Made by a program: the position numbers and the translations under genes. The notes beneath the pieces are model-generated. The model saw only the letters and a list, made by a program, of their open reading frames with translations, ran no database searches and had not been told where the DNA came from. A DNA stretch of 64,000 nt from Ostrinia nubilalis (Eukaryota > Arthropoda > Insecta > Lepidoptera > Crambidae), in NCBI RefSeq assembly GCF_963855985.1, contig NC_087112.1, forward strand, positions 374,501 to 438,500, given 5' to 3'. Below, piece after piece: positions 34,190 to 45,854 of the stretch; position 1 is the stretch's first letter, and each line of letters begins with the position of its first letter.

Positions 34190-34952
34190 TATTATATTTA
34201 GCTGTTATGGATGCAAGCGAGTCATGCAAGTTTGTGATTTCAGCCTGCAACCTTTCAACGTCCAAGTTATGAGTGGACCTACTCTCTACTAGTTTACTGT
34301 GGTAAATTTCTAGACTGTCAACCAAATCTAGATTCTTTTTCCTTAACAGAATATTTTTGTGAAACTGTTCTTGCCCTTTTATTATTTTTTTTGTTTTAGA
34401 AATAAACCTATTAATTTTAACATACTTTTTTAATTTATTTCTACTAGAAAAAGTCAATGGCCGACTAACATTCTCAAATGATTTAGTGTCGCAAGATACA
34501 TTTAAGTCTGGTAGCACTGCACGTCCATCAGGACTCCCAATTAGCTCTTCGTATAAGTTCAGAGTGTGTGTGAACTCCTGCTGCTTTCGTTCCTCTTCGA
34601 AGTGCAGTATGGTCTTATTGGCGTCCCTCAGTTCAGCTTCTAACTCATTGTTGCGCATCAAGGTCTGCTGAAAGATATTGCTGCACTGGTCGAAGGTACT
34701 GATTGTATGCAGTAGTTCATCACGGTGCTCGGTTACCTCCTGAAGACGGACATGCAGTTCTGCCAATTCTTGTTTTAGTTCTGTATTCTTTCTTATTGTA
34801 CAAGTAATTTCCTCCTCGCCCTCTTCTCTTTCCCTAATGAGTTGGTTACAGCTTTCTTGACTCTGTTTCAGTTCCTCGAGTGCCCGCCTAAGTTTTAGCT
34901 CAATGGCTTGTGCCGCTGCTCTGCGTGTGAGCATGTTGAATGTGGTTTTTGT
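34158..34952 (-). CDS. Host coiled-coil protein, 3'-terminal exon, C-terminus replaced by transposon
   Basis: 258 residues from the Met at 34934. The exon may begin at 34952 after a TTTCAG acceptor, with six more in-frame codons, so the Met may be internal or the true start. The product is strongly helical and charged: residues 10-125 and 195-250 have heptad-like Leu/Ile spacing with many Glu, Lys, Arg and Gln, separated by a basic segment (about 170-200). I do not recognise the protein. The last ten residues (RVLWVVNKKI) and the stop are encoded by the inverted repeat of the ISL2EU element. Removing the element at the shared TA would instead continue IQPGNKLTNISWQT and stop. Earlier exons, if any, lie to the right but I could not identify them. 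Confidence 0.6.
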   Translation of the reverse strand, partial: TKTTFNMLTRRAAAQAIELKLRRALEELKQSQESCNQLIREREEGEEEITCTIRKNTELKQELAELHVRLQEVTEHRDELLHTISTFDQCSNIFQQTLMRNNELEAELRDANKTILHFEEERKQQEFTHTLNLYEELIGSPDGRAVLPDLNVSCDTKSFENVSRPLTFSSRNKLKKYVKINRFISKTKKIIKGQEQFHKNILLRKKNLDLVDSLEIYHSKLVESRSTHNLDVERLQAEITNLHDSLASITAKYNRVLWVVNKKI

Positions 34953-35196
34953 CTGAAATTATCCAAAGGAAGTGTATAGCGGATATTTATGCAAAATAGG
35001 GGGTATGAGTTATAACAGTTATTATTTGAATTTTAAACTTTATTTCTAATCTAATTCCACAAAATGCAACTCTCATGAAATCCTTTTTATAATTATTATT
35101 AGTCAAATAAGCAATATTGAATACTATACTCTTTTTTTTTTTCTGCGGGTAATATTTCTAGTTTTCAACAAGGATTAAAACTACATTTACTATTAA

Positions 35197-36150
35197 CCCT
35201 CGCTGTACGAGGTGGGGTGTGACACACCCCAGTCCATTAAAAATAGCCACAATTTTAAAAATTTGCAAGTGCTGAATTTGAAATTCTCAGTAGCTGGAAT
35301 TATGACACTGCTGCTTCGATCAGCGTTGCAAAATCAGTCCAGCGGTGACTACCAACTGAGTTACATGCCTTTAAAGTGCGTGTGGGTGTCACACACCCCA
35401 CCTGGTACGGGACGTTGTTAAAAAGTTTAAAAAAAAATCTAACAGTTTTGGTGTAATTTATATATTTTTAGCTTTGTCAATTGAATAAAATTCAATACAA
35501 ATATTATTTTTCGTGATTTTTACGGTATCTGAAATTTTCAAGCACTTTTAGTCAAATGAGATGACTTTTAGTGCGAATCTGGAAGTTTAGTACTGAGATC
35601 CGAAGATGTATGTGAACATACACTTATGGGCTACAATTAATACTTTGTGATACAATTTATGGGCTACTGAAATGGAATAACATATTTTATAAATAAAAAA
35701 AATTGTTACGCTCCCATTTTATGCATTGAGCATACTCATTTTCTTTCATCAGAATTGTGGTAAATTGAAAACCGATGATCAAAACAAATTTATACCCTTC
35801 CAGTTTTTAATTTACTTTTAAATTATAAGTAAATACTTGTACTTTGTTAAATGAAAACGGTTGTCATAATAAAAGGCACTAATTAAAAATTATACATAGG
35901 AAACTGATTCCTAAATTACAAGAACAACGGAAATTGTGTCTTTTTGTTTTTTTATGATAAAAATGTTATAATACATATTTTCAGCTCAGAGCATTTCTTA
36001 AACCTAATTAGCATACGTAAATAATCAATATTAAATATTAAATTCCACCTAAAAAAATGTTGAATTAAAATTTTATCACTTTGTATATTGGGGTGTGTCA
36101 TACCACACCTGGTACGGGACGTAACTTTTAGTCACCTCGTACACGGAGGG
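35197..36150. mobile_element. piggyBac-like non-autonomous element, 954 bp
   Basis: Flanked by TTAA (35193-35196, 36151-36154). Left end CCCTCGCTGTACGAGGTG and inverted right end CCCTCCGTGTACGAGGTG (two mismatches in 18). ACCTGGTACGGGACGT occurs near both ends (35399 and 36106) beside GGGTGT-type blocks. No transposase. Confidence 0.8.
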
Positions 36151-36154
36151 TTAA

Positions 36155-36813
36155 TAATTTACACAATCAAACAAACAAAAGATGTGTGAGGTGTCAAAAA
36201 GTATATTGTTGAGTGTGCTGAGTAAGTTTGTCTGCGGCCAAGGTGTTGTTATCTTCAACTTTACTTCCACTTATTGTCAAGTAAAGAGAGGCACAACAGA
36301 GCCGAATCGTAATGAATTGTGAAGAATCTCACTTTCGTGAGGTTTGTGGAGTATTTTGTTGTACTGTTTGATTGCAATTTACTTCCCATAAAGAAAGTGG
36401 CAAAGCAATGTTTATTGATTGAAAACCACAAAAATATAACCTCAAACAGATTGCAATACCAATTATTTTGAAATGCTAAATTAATATTTTAACTATTTAC
36501 GCCTATAAGTAAACAGTATTTTTGAAAACAGTACTCCCCTGGTTTAAACGGTGGCTCCGGTTAAATTTTGTACGTTGGTCGTAGCTGTCAATTTGGTCGC
36601 CGATTTAATCTCCTTATAATTATGTGTTTACACAAAGTCCAGTTTTGCAAACACTTGTACACGATATTTACACATTTATATCACTAATTAAGTGTATTTT
36701 GATACATTAATACGACTATTTTTATAATTTAACTTAAAATTAATCTAACAGCTGATCTCAGTACGTCTGACAGGCAGGGCTGCCAGACGAAAAAAAAAAA
36801 GAAAAAAAAGAAA

Positions 36814-36845
<32 letters not shown>

Positions 36846-37690
36846 AAAAAAACTCGCACTAAGCGTTTCGATGACTCTTTTGTAATGCGTTAGCAGTTCG
36901 CTGCCTGCTGCTGTCTTTCCCAAAGACTATAATCCGGGCCTTTTCCAGGCGAGAGTGCAGAATATAGGCACTTACAGGGCAGGTTATGTACCATCCTAGA
37001 CTGCATCCCACTTAACATCAGGTGCGATTGCGGTCAAAATAAATACCTGCCTTGTTATACATAAAAAAAAATTGTCACAACCCAGAAACATAAAAAACCC
37101 AGAAACAAAAATTACCATCACACACTTAAGTTTTTTTTCGTAGAACTACTATATTATTTTTCTATTGTGTCCGCTGAAGGTGTTCAATGCTTTGCAATAT
37201 TGAACCGTATATGAAAGGCGGAGGGAGAGCTTATTGACATTGAATAGAATTGACTATGTATTCGCAACAGACGCAGGCTCTCTTTGACGCTGCAAATTGG
37301 CTGTTTATCAGTCTGTGAGCGCTTAATTTTCTTGGATTTCTATGTCATAGTGATATTAGTAATTTGTGCACATGCAGGGCATTTTTAGTCCAGTAAATAT
37401 TATGTTAGTTATATTAAGATAGATTATTCTACAAGAAAATATGAATCAAAATCAATCAAAAACAAAATTTTTTATTCAGTTTAGACCAATATTTTGGCAT
37501 TTATGGATCTAATAATAATTAAATTCAAATCCAAATGCAATAATTTATTTGCTAGAATACTCATATCACATGCTCGTTGTACAAAAACAGTTGTTGTGTT
37601 CCATAACGCTCGTTAAAGCCTTTACGAGCTCGGTAACTTACGAAGAAAATTACATTCAGATTATCTCGTGCAAACGACCTAAATAAAGGC
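36155..37690. other. Intergenic DNA with poly(A) tract and LINE/SINE-type fragment
   Basis: 36790-36851 is a nearly pure A tract broken by a few G. 36855-37065 is, on the minus strand, a repeat fragment ending near ACAAGGCAGGTATTTATTTT; its CTAGACTGCATCCCACTTAA block is common to other lepidopteran repeats and to 5862-5935. The remainder shows nothing I can name. Confidence 0.5.
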
Positions 37691-37698
37691 CTAACCCA

Positions 37699-38152
37699 GG
37701 GGTTCCCAATCTTTTTCATCCCACGGCGCAGTTACAAATTTAGTACTTACATACTAGCTGTGCCCACAACTTCGTACGCCTGAAAATAGTTTGATTTCCG
37801 TTTTCGCAACATTTTTGTTTACTGCTCCGCCCCGCCCCTATTAGCTGTAGGATGATGTTATTAAACCTAAAGCCTTCCTCAATAAACAGGCTATCCAACA
37901 CAAAAAGTTTTTTTTAATCGGACCAGTAGTTAACAAATAAACTTTTCAGCTTTAAAATACTAGTATAGATTTTGTCACGACGCCCTACCTTTTGGAAAAT
38001 ATACAGTGGGAAGACGGGCGGGTAAAGACGTGGGAGGGGTAGGGTATCAAACAGTTTTCAGCGCCAACACAACGCGACGTAAAGGATTGACTCACAGCGC
38101 TCTTTACTTTCTACGGCGCACCAGGGTGCCGGGACTCACACTTTGAGAACCC
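37699..38152. mobile_element. hAT-like non-autonomous element interrupted by a Helitron
   Basis: Ends GGGGTTCCCAATC and (inverted) GGGTTCTCAAAG, flanked by the 8-bp direct repeat CTAACCCA (37691-37698, 38153-38160). Eight-base duplications and such ends fit hAT. A second hAT-like end (CTTTGGGAACCCC) lies at about 38287. Confidence 0.7.
37754..37969 (-). mobile_element. Non-autonomous Helitron nested in the hAT-like element
   Basis: Minus strand: A, then TCTATACTAGTATTTTAAAG ... CACAGCTAG, then T. Same family as 7037-7261. Confidence 0.7.
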
Positions 38153-38299
38153 CTAACCCAACAGTGTCCACCAGAGCCCAAAGAAACGGAGCCGCGAGTT
38201 GTCCTAGCTCGGACATTCGTCCGTAGCTCTGCCTTAGGCTAGAGGCTCGCTCACGAGCGAGCCTCTACGACTTTGAGGGATCCACACTTTGGGAACCCC

Positions 38300-39780
38300 T
38301 TACCTAGCCTAAACCAGGCATGACTGATGAGTATAGAATCTTGTATGCTAATGTTTGTGCTAGCCCATGAATAAAAATGTTTTTACACATGATGTAACTT
38401 TACAAAGATTGTATAATGACTAGAAAATGTGTCAGCGTTTTAATTAGACGCAGTAGAGAGGAAATATAATTAACGTACTGTGTTGTTTTTGAATTTGAAA
38501 GCTTCAGAGTGTATTAATTTTTATTTTAATAGTGTATTTTTATTTTGTTTACATTGATTGATAGTCACCTAACATAATATTAAGGCTGAAAGAGCTGTCA
38601 TCTTGACAGCTCGGAGCTACCAGTTGGGTTTTGCCGCGTTTTCTCGGTGCACCGGTCTGCAGTCATTCCCAGCTATTATTTTGATAATTCATGTTTAACT
38701 TGTGTTTGATTGTGTACTTTACAGTCATTTTAGTTGCCCATACGAAGTACACGGTTCATACATTCATGACCATTAAAATAACCCCCACTCTTTTTAATCT
38801 TACCTTTTTATTTCCAATCTTATAAATCAATCCGCTTAAAGTACTAAAAGGATAATAATATGCAGTGTTTTCAACGGGTTGAAATTCTTTACCATGCGGT
38901 ACCTTTAAACAGGTGGAAAACATGTTCTTAGACCTAAAACATTAGTCGATTAGGTTCAAAATCTACCGATCAAGGCTTAACCCTTCCACAGCCTGAGGGA
39001 AAACAGATTATGTACCAACAGCTTTCTTTTATCTTTTTCCGTCTCGTCAGCGATCGGAGCGCCCTCTATTACGAAACAGACGGATTAGCGGGTAATAGTG
39101 TTTCTTAACTGACGGTTTCCTATTACCGCGGGACCACTCGGCTGGAAGGAAGGATTGAGAGATGTTTGTTTTTGGTTTAATGAAACTGTGATGGGGTAAT
39201 TTGTTGTGTTAAGGAGTAAGGGCTCGTTCCCATGGCTATTTAGATTTATTTATTTATATTAAATCCTGCGAGATCCAGAATCCCGAAAAACTGGACTGTC
39301 GTGTGAACAAACATAATGTGTGTTTGAAATTCTAAATACAAATTCAGACGAATCGGTTTTTTGCGGGACTCTGCAAGCGGGGTTTATGTGAACCATAATA
39401 TTAAAGCACGTACGTGCATTATTATTTAATGGGATCCTGCAAAAAACGTGATGTCTCCTTTGGAACCAGCCCTAAACTATTAACTAATAAATAAATAAAT
39501 TAAGTGTACCTACACTTAACAATTACACTTTTTTTTTCTAAAGAATAGTCCCGATAACCCCTCGTGGTAAGCTAAAGAAGCTTGTGTTACGGGTAGTTCA
39601 GTGATCAATGATTCTTTTCAAGTTTTGCCCAATAATTAGTTAGGTACAACAACAATATGGTAAATTAAATATGCATGTGTTACGGGTAAATTCACCTCAA
39701 TAGTCCAGCGACCAATGATTAATTTTCAAGTTTTGACAATAATTACAACAATCAAAACAATACTTGCTTCAGTCTCTCAG
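38300..39780. other. AT-rich DNA, nothing recognised
   Basis: Only short palindromes are seen (for example AGAGGCTCGCTC / GAGCGAGCCTCT at 38241-38266, just before this stretch). Confidence 0.4.
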
Positions 39781-39786
39781 TCTCAG

Positions 39787-39918
39787 ACCGCATATTACCC
39801 CCACAATCCCACACAATCGGACAGCCGCCGGCGCAACATAGATCACGCTTTCAATTATATCTCCACAGATTATGTCCCGCCGTCATCGCCGAAGGACACG
39901 CCGCAAAATGGCCGCTAA
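39787..39918 (+). CDS. Candidate host terminal exon (hypothetical)
   Basis: A pyrimidine-rich acceptor (TCTCTCAGTCTCAG, 39773-39786) is followed by 43 open codons and a TAA. The stretch is clearly richer in C and G than its surroundings, with third positions often C or G, unlike the AT-rich chance frames of this window. The peptide is polar, with Tyr, Pro, Ser and Asn (for example NIDHAFNYISTDYVPPSSP), and could be a cytoplasmic tail. I do not recognise it, and no partner exon was identified. It could be non-coding GC-richer sequence. Confidence 0.3.
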   Translation, partial: TAYYPHNPTQSDSRRRNIDHAFNYISTDYVPPSSPKDTPQNGR

Positions 39919-40595
39919 CCAACTTACAGTGAACTATTCTGTATTATCATTAATTCTGACGTCTGTAATAGATGTTAAAGGGTTAATATTCGCAACGTAG
40001 TGATAGATATTTTTCAGATCCCTCAGAAAAATCTACGGGTGTTAAACACAAAAGCCAGAGGGCATAATGTAAACGAATATTATTTTTGTAATAAAAAAAT
40101 ACAAATAATTAAAATATAGAGTTGAATAATAATATATTATAATAGTGTTATTCTGTTACAGTTCTTCGTGATAGATATTCCTTTAATTATTATACAGTAC
40201 ATTATTTTGGATTGTAAAGTACCTACGTACGAAATATCTTACGAAGCTCTAAATCAGAAGTAATGTTTATTTTTTGATCTAGTTTCACAAATTATGACTA
40301 AAGAATATTTTCATAAAAAATATTTCGTACTTTCACACAATCTTAAAATTCTATACGCTTTGACTTAGAAAACTTTATTCAAGAATGTTCAGATCTAAGA
40401 AAGATGAAAGCCTAACTTCATAAAAGGGAAATAAGTACGAGTAACTCAGGATCAAGTCCTACGCGTTATACGTTTGACATCAGCGACTATTCAGGAGTTT
40501 ATTTTGTGAGTAGGTACGTCTATTTTGCGAGGAGTTTTCGCAAAATATACTTACCTGGCAAAGTAATTCAATATCGCCTGTTATGACCAGGAGTT
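39919..40595. other. AT-rich DNA, nothing recognised
   Basis: No structure beyond short A/T runs. If 39787-39918 is a real exon this would hold its 3' UTR. Confidence 0.4.
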
Positions 40596-40603
40596 CTACA
40601 AAG

Positions 40604-41025
40604 GGATGTTATGGATATGAAGTTTCGGTTATGGATACCGTTACGGATATTAGAATAATATTATACCGGTTTCGGTTACGGTTACGGATAGTAAATCATT
40701 TCGGATTATCCGAAAGTTTCGGATAATTTCGGTTACGGATATTTTATTTTAAAAAGGTAAAATTCAAATAGCAAGACGCTGCGCGACTCACATAGCCACT
40801 TTATGTACCTACTATGACGATACCTATGATTAAGGTAAAACAGAAGGGGATATCAAAATCCAGAATGATGCCAGACAAGTAATAAATATAAAAAAATATT
40901 AAGATTTAGACTCCGCCTTTATCCGAAATTATCCGAAACTTTTAAATCGGTTTTGGTTACGGATATTTTTTATTTCGGATATCCGATAGTTTCGGTTACG
41001 GTTACGGATATCAATAACATCCCTG
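40604..41025. mobile_element. hAT-like MITE with GGTTACGGATA repeats, 422 bp
   Basis: Flanked by the 8-bp direct repeat CTACAAAG (40596-40603, 41026-41033). Ends GGATGTTATGGATA and (inverted) CAGGGATGTTATTGATA. Toward both ends TTTCGGTTACGGATA and TCCGAAA motifs recur many times, probably subterminal binding sites. No ORF. Confidence 0.8.
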
Positions 41026-41429
41026 CTACAAAGGTGACTTATAAAACGACTTTCCGACGTACAATAACGTATAACTCAAGTATAATCTGTCTATACGCCT
41101 CGCTCTGATATTATACAAGTTTTATCGTTCCAAAAGTTTGGAGTCGCGTTTGAAATTTCCTTGAAGAGAACAGTCTTCGAGATTGTTATGGGTTTCATTT
41201 AAAATTTAGTTCAATGGAAATGTGACGCGATTTGATTCTGGTTTGTTTGCGAGGGATTCCCGATCGTTAAGTGAAATGAGTTGGAGCTTTCAATTTAATT
41301 GAGAAAGTCCGACGCTTTTGGGGTTTTCTCCGCGCGATAATGAGATTCAGAAACTCATGTTCAAAACAATCAGTTAACATTAATTACATCATCATCATCA
41401 GATCATTTACTAGACACTAGTGGTGACTA

Positions 41430-41605
41430 AGTTTGTTCCGGCGTTTCTTCTCAGCACTTGCCATAAATGTTTGTCTCGAAGTGCTGAGGGCCCAAAAGAT
41501 AAGGAGATTGTAAAGTGCCCCTTAAGGGCTATCTTTTTTACTGTATTTTGACGTTCATATTAAGTGCCACTAGTGGTCGAAATTGATAAAAATATTTTTG
41601 ATTTG
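41430..41605 (+). repeat. Interspersed repeat, CTTCTCAGCAC family
   Basis: TTTCTTCTCAGCACTTGCC and CTCGAAGTGCTGAGGGC, then TATTTTGACGTTCATATTAA. Related to 11700-11875. Confidence 0.5.
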
Positions 41606-42114
41606 ATTTAGTCTCCAAAAAAGGAAGACGATCTTCTTCTTCTTTGACAAGTGTAATTTTTTATAGTTACTTTACTTTTGTGAAGCCTCAATGTAACCTT
41701 GTTGGTGATCGAATAAATAAATAAATAAACCTCCTGGTTGAGACAGTAAAACTCTATAGAAGGGTATTTGACACCTCCAATCAACTGACGTACTTTTTAA
41801 AACTGTCAAAACGAGGCTCCCCCAAAGATTTTGTATGGCAATACAAGCCTGTGATGTCACTAATTTCTCAACTCAATTAAACTATGTACTTTTTCAATCA
41901 CACACAATACAACCAACAATCTAAAATCAATTAAGTTTTTAAGCCCAGAATGAAGTCCCTTTAAAAAGTTGTGATTTCGAACTATTGGGGAATGGTGTTC
42001 AATACCTAGTATCTACCACAGAGACTGATCCGAAGTCTATTCAATATTAAACCTAATATTTTAGTATTATTTTTACTCCAAAGTAGATAACTGATTGAAA
42101 AATACCTCTTGCTC

Positions 42115-42330
42115 AATGAAGGCTATCGTTTTAGCGCTCACCAGTTAGCGCCACTGTAGAGTAAGGTCCTGTCACTTGCTAGTAGCGAAGACAGTGGCAC
42201 CAACTGGTGAGCGCCAAAGTGGTAGGAGGACTATCGCATTTGCACTCATCAAGATGGCGCCACTGTAGAGTAAGGTCCTGTCAATCGCCAGGGGTGCCTA
42301 CTGTTAAGTATAAAAACGATAGCCCTCATT
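42115..42330. mobile_element. MITE, 216 bp, AATGAGGGCTATCGTTTT ends
   Basis: Inverted ends differ at one base. The centre has two direct copies of GCCACTGTAGAGTAAGGTCC (42151 and 42257). Confidence 0.75.
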
Positions 42331-42782
42331 AACGAAAACCAACAGTCTATTGTCTATTATCTCACAAAAAAGCAACTATCCAATTAGAGTAAAAAATACG
42401 GGGAGAGGAGACCGGGCATAATGACACAAACAATCTCAGATTGGGGGTGTAACGGGGATTGTTATTCCTCACAAAAATACCAGAAGGCGGCTGGAGACAA
42501 GCCAATTTGGGCCATAACGAACTGTGACTTATGGCGGGAGGGCGGGGAGGATTGGCCACAGTGTAGTTAGATGTAGTAGGTTTAATTTAATTAACTTTTT
42601 TATGAAAGTCTATAGATAGATGATTTTTGGAATTGTCCTTTATTTCTTTCTTAAAACAAATTCTTTTTATTATGAGATCGCAGCAACACGTTTTTATACC
42701 TTGTCATAACCACCACTTGGTACACAGATAAGTACTTGTAATAAGGACTTGAGGAGAGGTGACGTAAGAAACTTAGTCAGTT

Positions 42783-42860
42783 TGGAAAGAAAGAAAGAAA
42801 AATATTTATTTGGTACTAAATGATAGGTACACATTGACAATATAAAGCAAAAATAATAAA
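42783..42860 (-). repeat. SINE-like 3' end with GAAA tail
   Basis: Minus strand ends GTACCAAATAAATATTTTTC followed by (TTTC)n, like the tails at 26290-26325 and 46485-46510. Confidence 0.45.
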
Positions 42861-43477
42861 ATTGTTGTACCAATACTCAGTCTTGTGTTGATCAGTTTCT
42901 AAACACACATTATAAAGAAAGTATTTTGAAACCACGTCAAACGAATAAAGGAACGCATTACGAAAACTCAAGTCTTTGGTTGAGTATGTGTAAGACCAAC
43001 GAAGTACCTACTTACATTTTTTTTATCTGTGATTGAGTTGCTATTTAATTGAATTTGGATCGTAATTTCGTATTCTCCTATTCGAACATACTTCAGCCGT
43101 TTAATTAGTTTTTTTTGCTGAGCTTATTCATTTACCTAATTCAATTTTGCATAAATACTACTGCTTAGGCTCTCAAAGCACTATGGCTAAGGGTTGTCAT
43201 AAATATACATGTGTCGACGGCGCGTTGCGAGTTAGTTCCGGTTTTGCAGCAGCCCTGGAGATAGTAAATCTTAAGCTATTAGCAAACTACGACCAAAATG
43301 TAACTTGAAACGAGGATTAACTCGCGTCTTCAGTTAATGGCATGTTAGTGACATAGTTTGAGCTCATTTTTGAGGTTCCGTACACAATATGTGCTAACGG
43401 AATCCTAACAAATAGAGGCACGAAAAAAATTAGAAATTCAAAAATTTTGTTGCCAAAAACTAAAAAACTCATTAAAA

Positions 43478-43640
43478 CTCATTAAAACTCATTTATTTCT
43501 GTAAATAGGCTTAAAAAAAGCACTTTTACACGTCCCAGTATTAACCCTACCACTGCTTCAGGACAATAAATGGGCCAGTGCTGAGAAGAAGCAGCGCAAG
43601 AAACTCAGTCACTATTGTCAGCCTCTTTTTCAAAGCCTTC
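43478..43640 (-). repeat. Interspersed repeat, CTTCTCAGCAC family, inverse copy
   Basis: AATGGGCCAGTGCTGAGAAG and ACTTTTACACGTCCCAGTAT match 54020-54135 in reverse. ACTCATT-AAA repeats sit at its left end. Confidence 0.55.
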
Positions 43641-43754
43641 ATGGCTTTTTTGTTGACCCGCGTCAGTTGGTGGTCAGCGATTAAGATCAGTCACCATTAG
43701 TGTCGCTAATTGCTGACTGAAATTCAATAGCTCTCATTGTGGTAAAACAGGACT

Positions 43755-43935
43755 ATTCCGCTGCAACTCCTGTGTAGCCAGGTTCTAGAGTATGACCGCC
43801 AATAAAAACCCAACAGTGAAAGTCAAGTGTGTACCGAAGGAAAGTTAAACTGTCATTGAACCCGAAACGAAATTAATCAGAGCAACATAGGAGGAGTTCA
43901 AGTTAAGGTTCGACTTACCTCCAGTGCAAAGCGGA
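43755..43935. repeat. Unclassified interspersed repeat, copy 3 (inverted)
   Basis: Reverse complement of much of 2160-2365 (GCAACTCCTGTGTAGCCAGG, TTAAACTGTCATTG, CATAGGAGGAGTTC). Confidence 0.6.
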
Positions 43936-44046
43936 TGACAGGTGACAAAAAAGGCACTAAATATCAATTAAGGGGACCTATCTTGTGAGATATTAGCTAC
44001 CATCGTGGTAAGTAAAGTAGGTATAGATTGTTAATTTGTCGGCTAC

Positions 44047-44843
44047 CTAAGGCCCCTCGCCCACAGCGAGTTTTTGTAGCAATTCTGTCACGCGTTCGCA
44101 TCGATATAGTAGTAATGCGGTCGCTAGCTGTGTGCCCTCGCCCACATAAACACGACTCAGTCGTGATGCTGCGATACTGTCGCGCTTCTGTCGCGTTGCA
44201 AACGCGATTCAGTAACGGCACAAAAATACCTGCAATAGTTATAGCTTCCTCCCTCCGTTCTCTCCCCGATGGCACGCGTTTGCATAATTATACTACAAGG
44301 GCTCGCCAGAGTAAGAAAAAAAAATTAAAACCAACCATAGGTGAAAGTTAAGGAAAAAAATTACAAAATTAACTCTTTCTCCTAAACTAAGCCAAAATCG
44401 TAGAACACGTAAGAGTGATTTATATAAGGAATCTGAATTGTAGCTATGAACGTCAACTCCCTAGCCATCTTGTATACTTCTGTAGCGCATTGCAAATGCG
44501 ACTAACGCGCGTTAGTAAAAGTCATACAAACTCATAAATCTCATTTATTTATGCAAATAGACTTTTACATGTCCTATATAGTATTAACCCTACCTCTGCT
44601 TCAGGGCAATAAATGGGCCAGTGTTGATAAGAAACTCAGTCACTATTGTAAGCCACTTTTCAAGGGTTTACAGACTTTAAAATTATACATATTTATAAAT
44701 ATTTATGCGAGCTAGGCAGTTAAGCATCCCAAACATTTTTATCTTATATATTAATCATTGACTGTAGTAGTAGCGAAGCTGTCGCTCGTTTACGAAACGC
44801 GCGACCGCATCATACAATAATTTGCCGTGGGCGAGGAGCCTAA
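44047..44843. mobile_element. TIR element, about 797 bp, containing two older repeats
   Basis: Left TAAGGCCCCTCGCCCACAG is inverted at the right end (TTTAGGCTCCTCGCCCACGG). GCGACAG/CGCGTT-rich arms follow on both sides. A partial copy of the 23370-23766 MITE (44325-44475) and a CTTCTCAGCAC-family piece (44530-44660) lie inside. Confidence 0.6.
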
Positions 44844-45059
44844 AGCACGAGTGACATCCCACAGCCCGAGTTTGACAGATTAGAGCTGTAATCCTCCTGC
44901 GAACAGGACTTAGTTGATGTTGATCAGTATTCCGACAACTTAAGAGAGTGTCAACTGATTTGTTGCTTGCGAAGAGCTTTGTAAATATTATGCTGATTAA
45001 ACATTGACAATCTTAAATATTACCTGTATTGACAAAGGAATTGATCGGATGGTTTCATT

Positions 45060-45188
45060 TTTCATCATTATTTCAGCCACTGGACGTACACTGCTGATAA
45101 TAGGCCTCCCCCAATGATTTCCACATCGCCCGGTTAGTAGCGGCCTGCATCCAGCGCCTTTCTGTTAATTTTTATGAGGTCCACCTTG
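45060..45188 (-). mobile_element. RTE-type LINE 3' tail, 5'-truncated
   Basis: Minus-strand copy, diverged (TTTCAGCCACTGGACGTACA). Confidence 0.65.
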
Positions 45189-45417
45189 TAATTTCATTAA
45201 AAAACAACATTATATGGTCCAGTAGTTAAATACTATTGGATCATTTGTAATTGGAAGTTCTGTACTAGATTCCAGGTGGTAAAAATATAGAAAATCTATG
45301 TCCCTAGTTTGGTGTTAAGTTGCTAGCTTACAGTCTTACATTTTCTTCGAAATGTGTATCATTCTGTACCTACAATCGAGGACTTTCATTTAGGTATCGG
45401 TATTAGGTAAGAGATCT

Positions 45418-45520
45418 TCTTCTCAGCACTGGTCCATGTACTGTCTCGAAGCAGTGGTAGGGTTATTACTTAACGGTGCTTTATAAAAGCTTAGGAACTT
45501 GCAAAATTTTTTTCTGGGAC
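45418..45520 (+). repeat. Interspersed repeat, CTTCTCAGCAC family
   Basis: CTTCTCAGCACTGGTCCATG, CTCGAAGCAGTGGTAGGGTT. Confidence 0.5.
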
Positions 45521-45854
45521 AGGAGGCAAACGAGCAGACGTTTCAAAATCAAGCATAAAGTAACATACATGCTTTTGGAATGCGAATTACAATCGAGTTA
45601 CCGTGTCCCACTTGTAATTGGATATGAAAACACAAACCGCTTCCCGCAAACGGCTTTGGCGGATTACAGCTGTAATCCCTTTGCGAAACAGGACTTAACT
45701 TGTTTTAATTAACACAATCATTCCCAAGGAGATTTTTTTGGAATTGCTATCATCAGAACGTATGGTCCACAGCCTGATTCAGAGAATTCGAATTTGATTG
45801 GAATAAACAGGCTTATTTAAGCTATTTCCAAGGACCTTAGTCTCCCCATTGCTG

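Noticed and set aside
36729..36923. 64-residue frame with poly-Phe
   Set aside because: Poly-Phe is the complement of the A tract at 36790-36851; the rest is repeat sequence.
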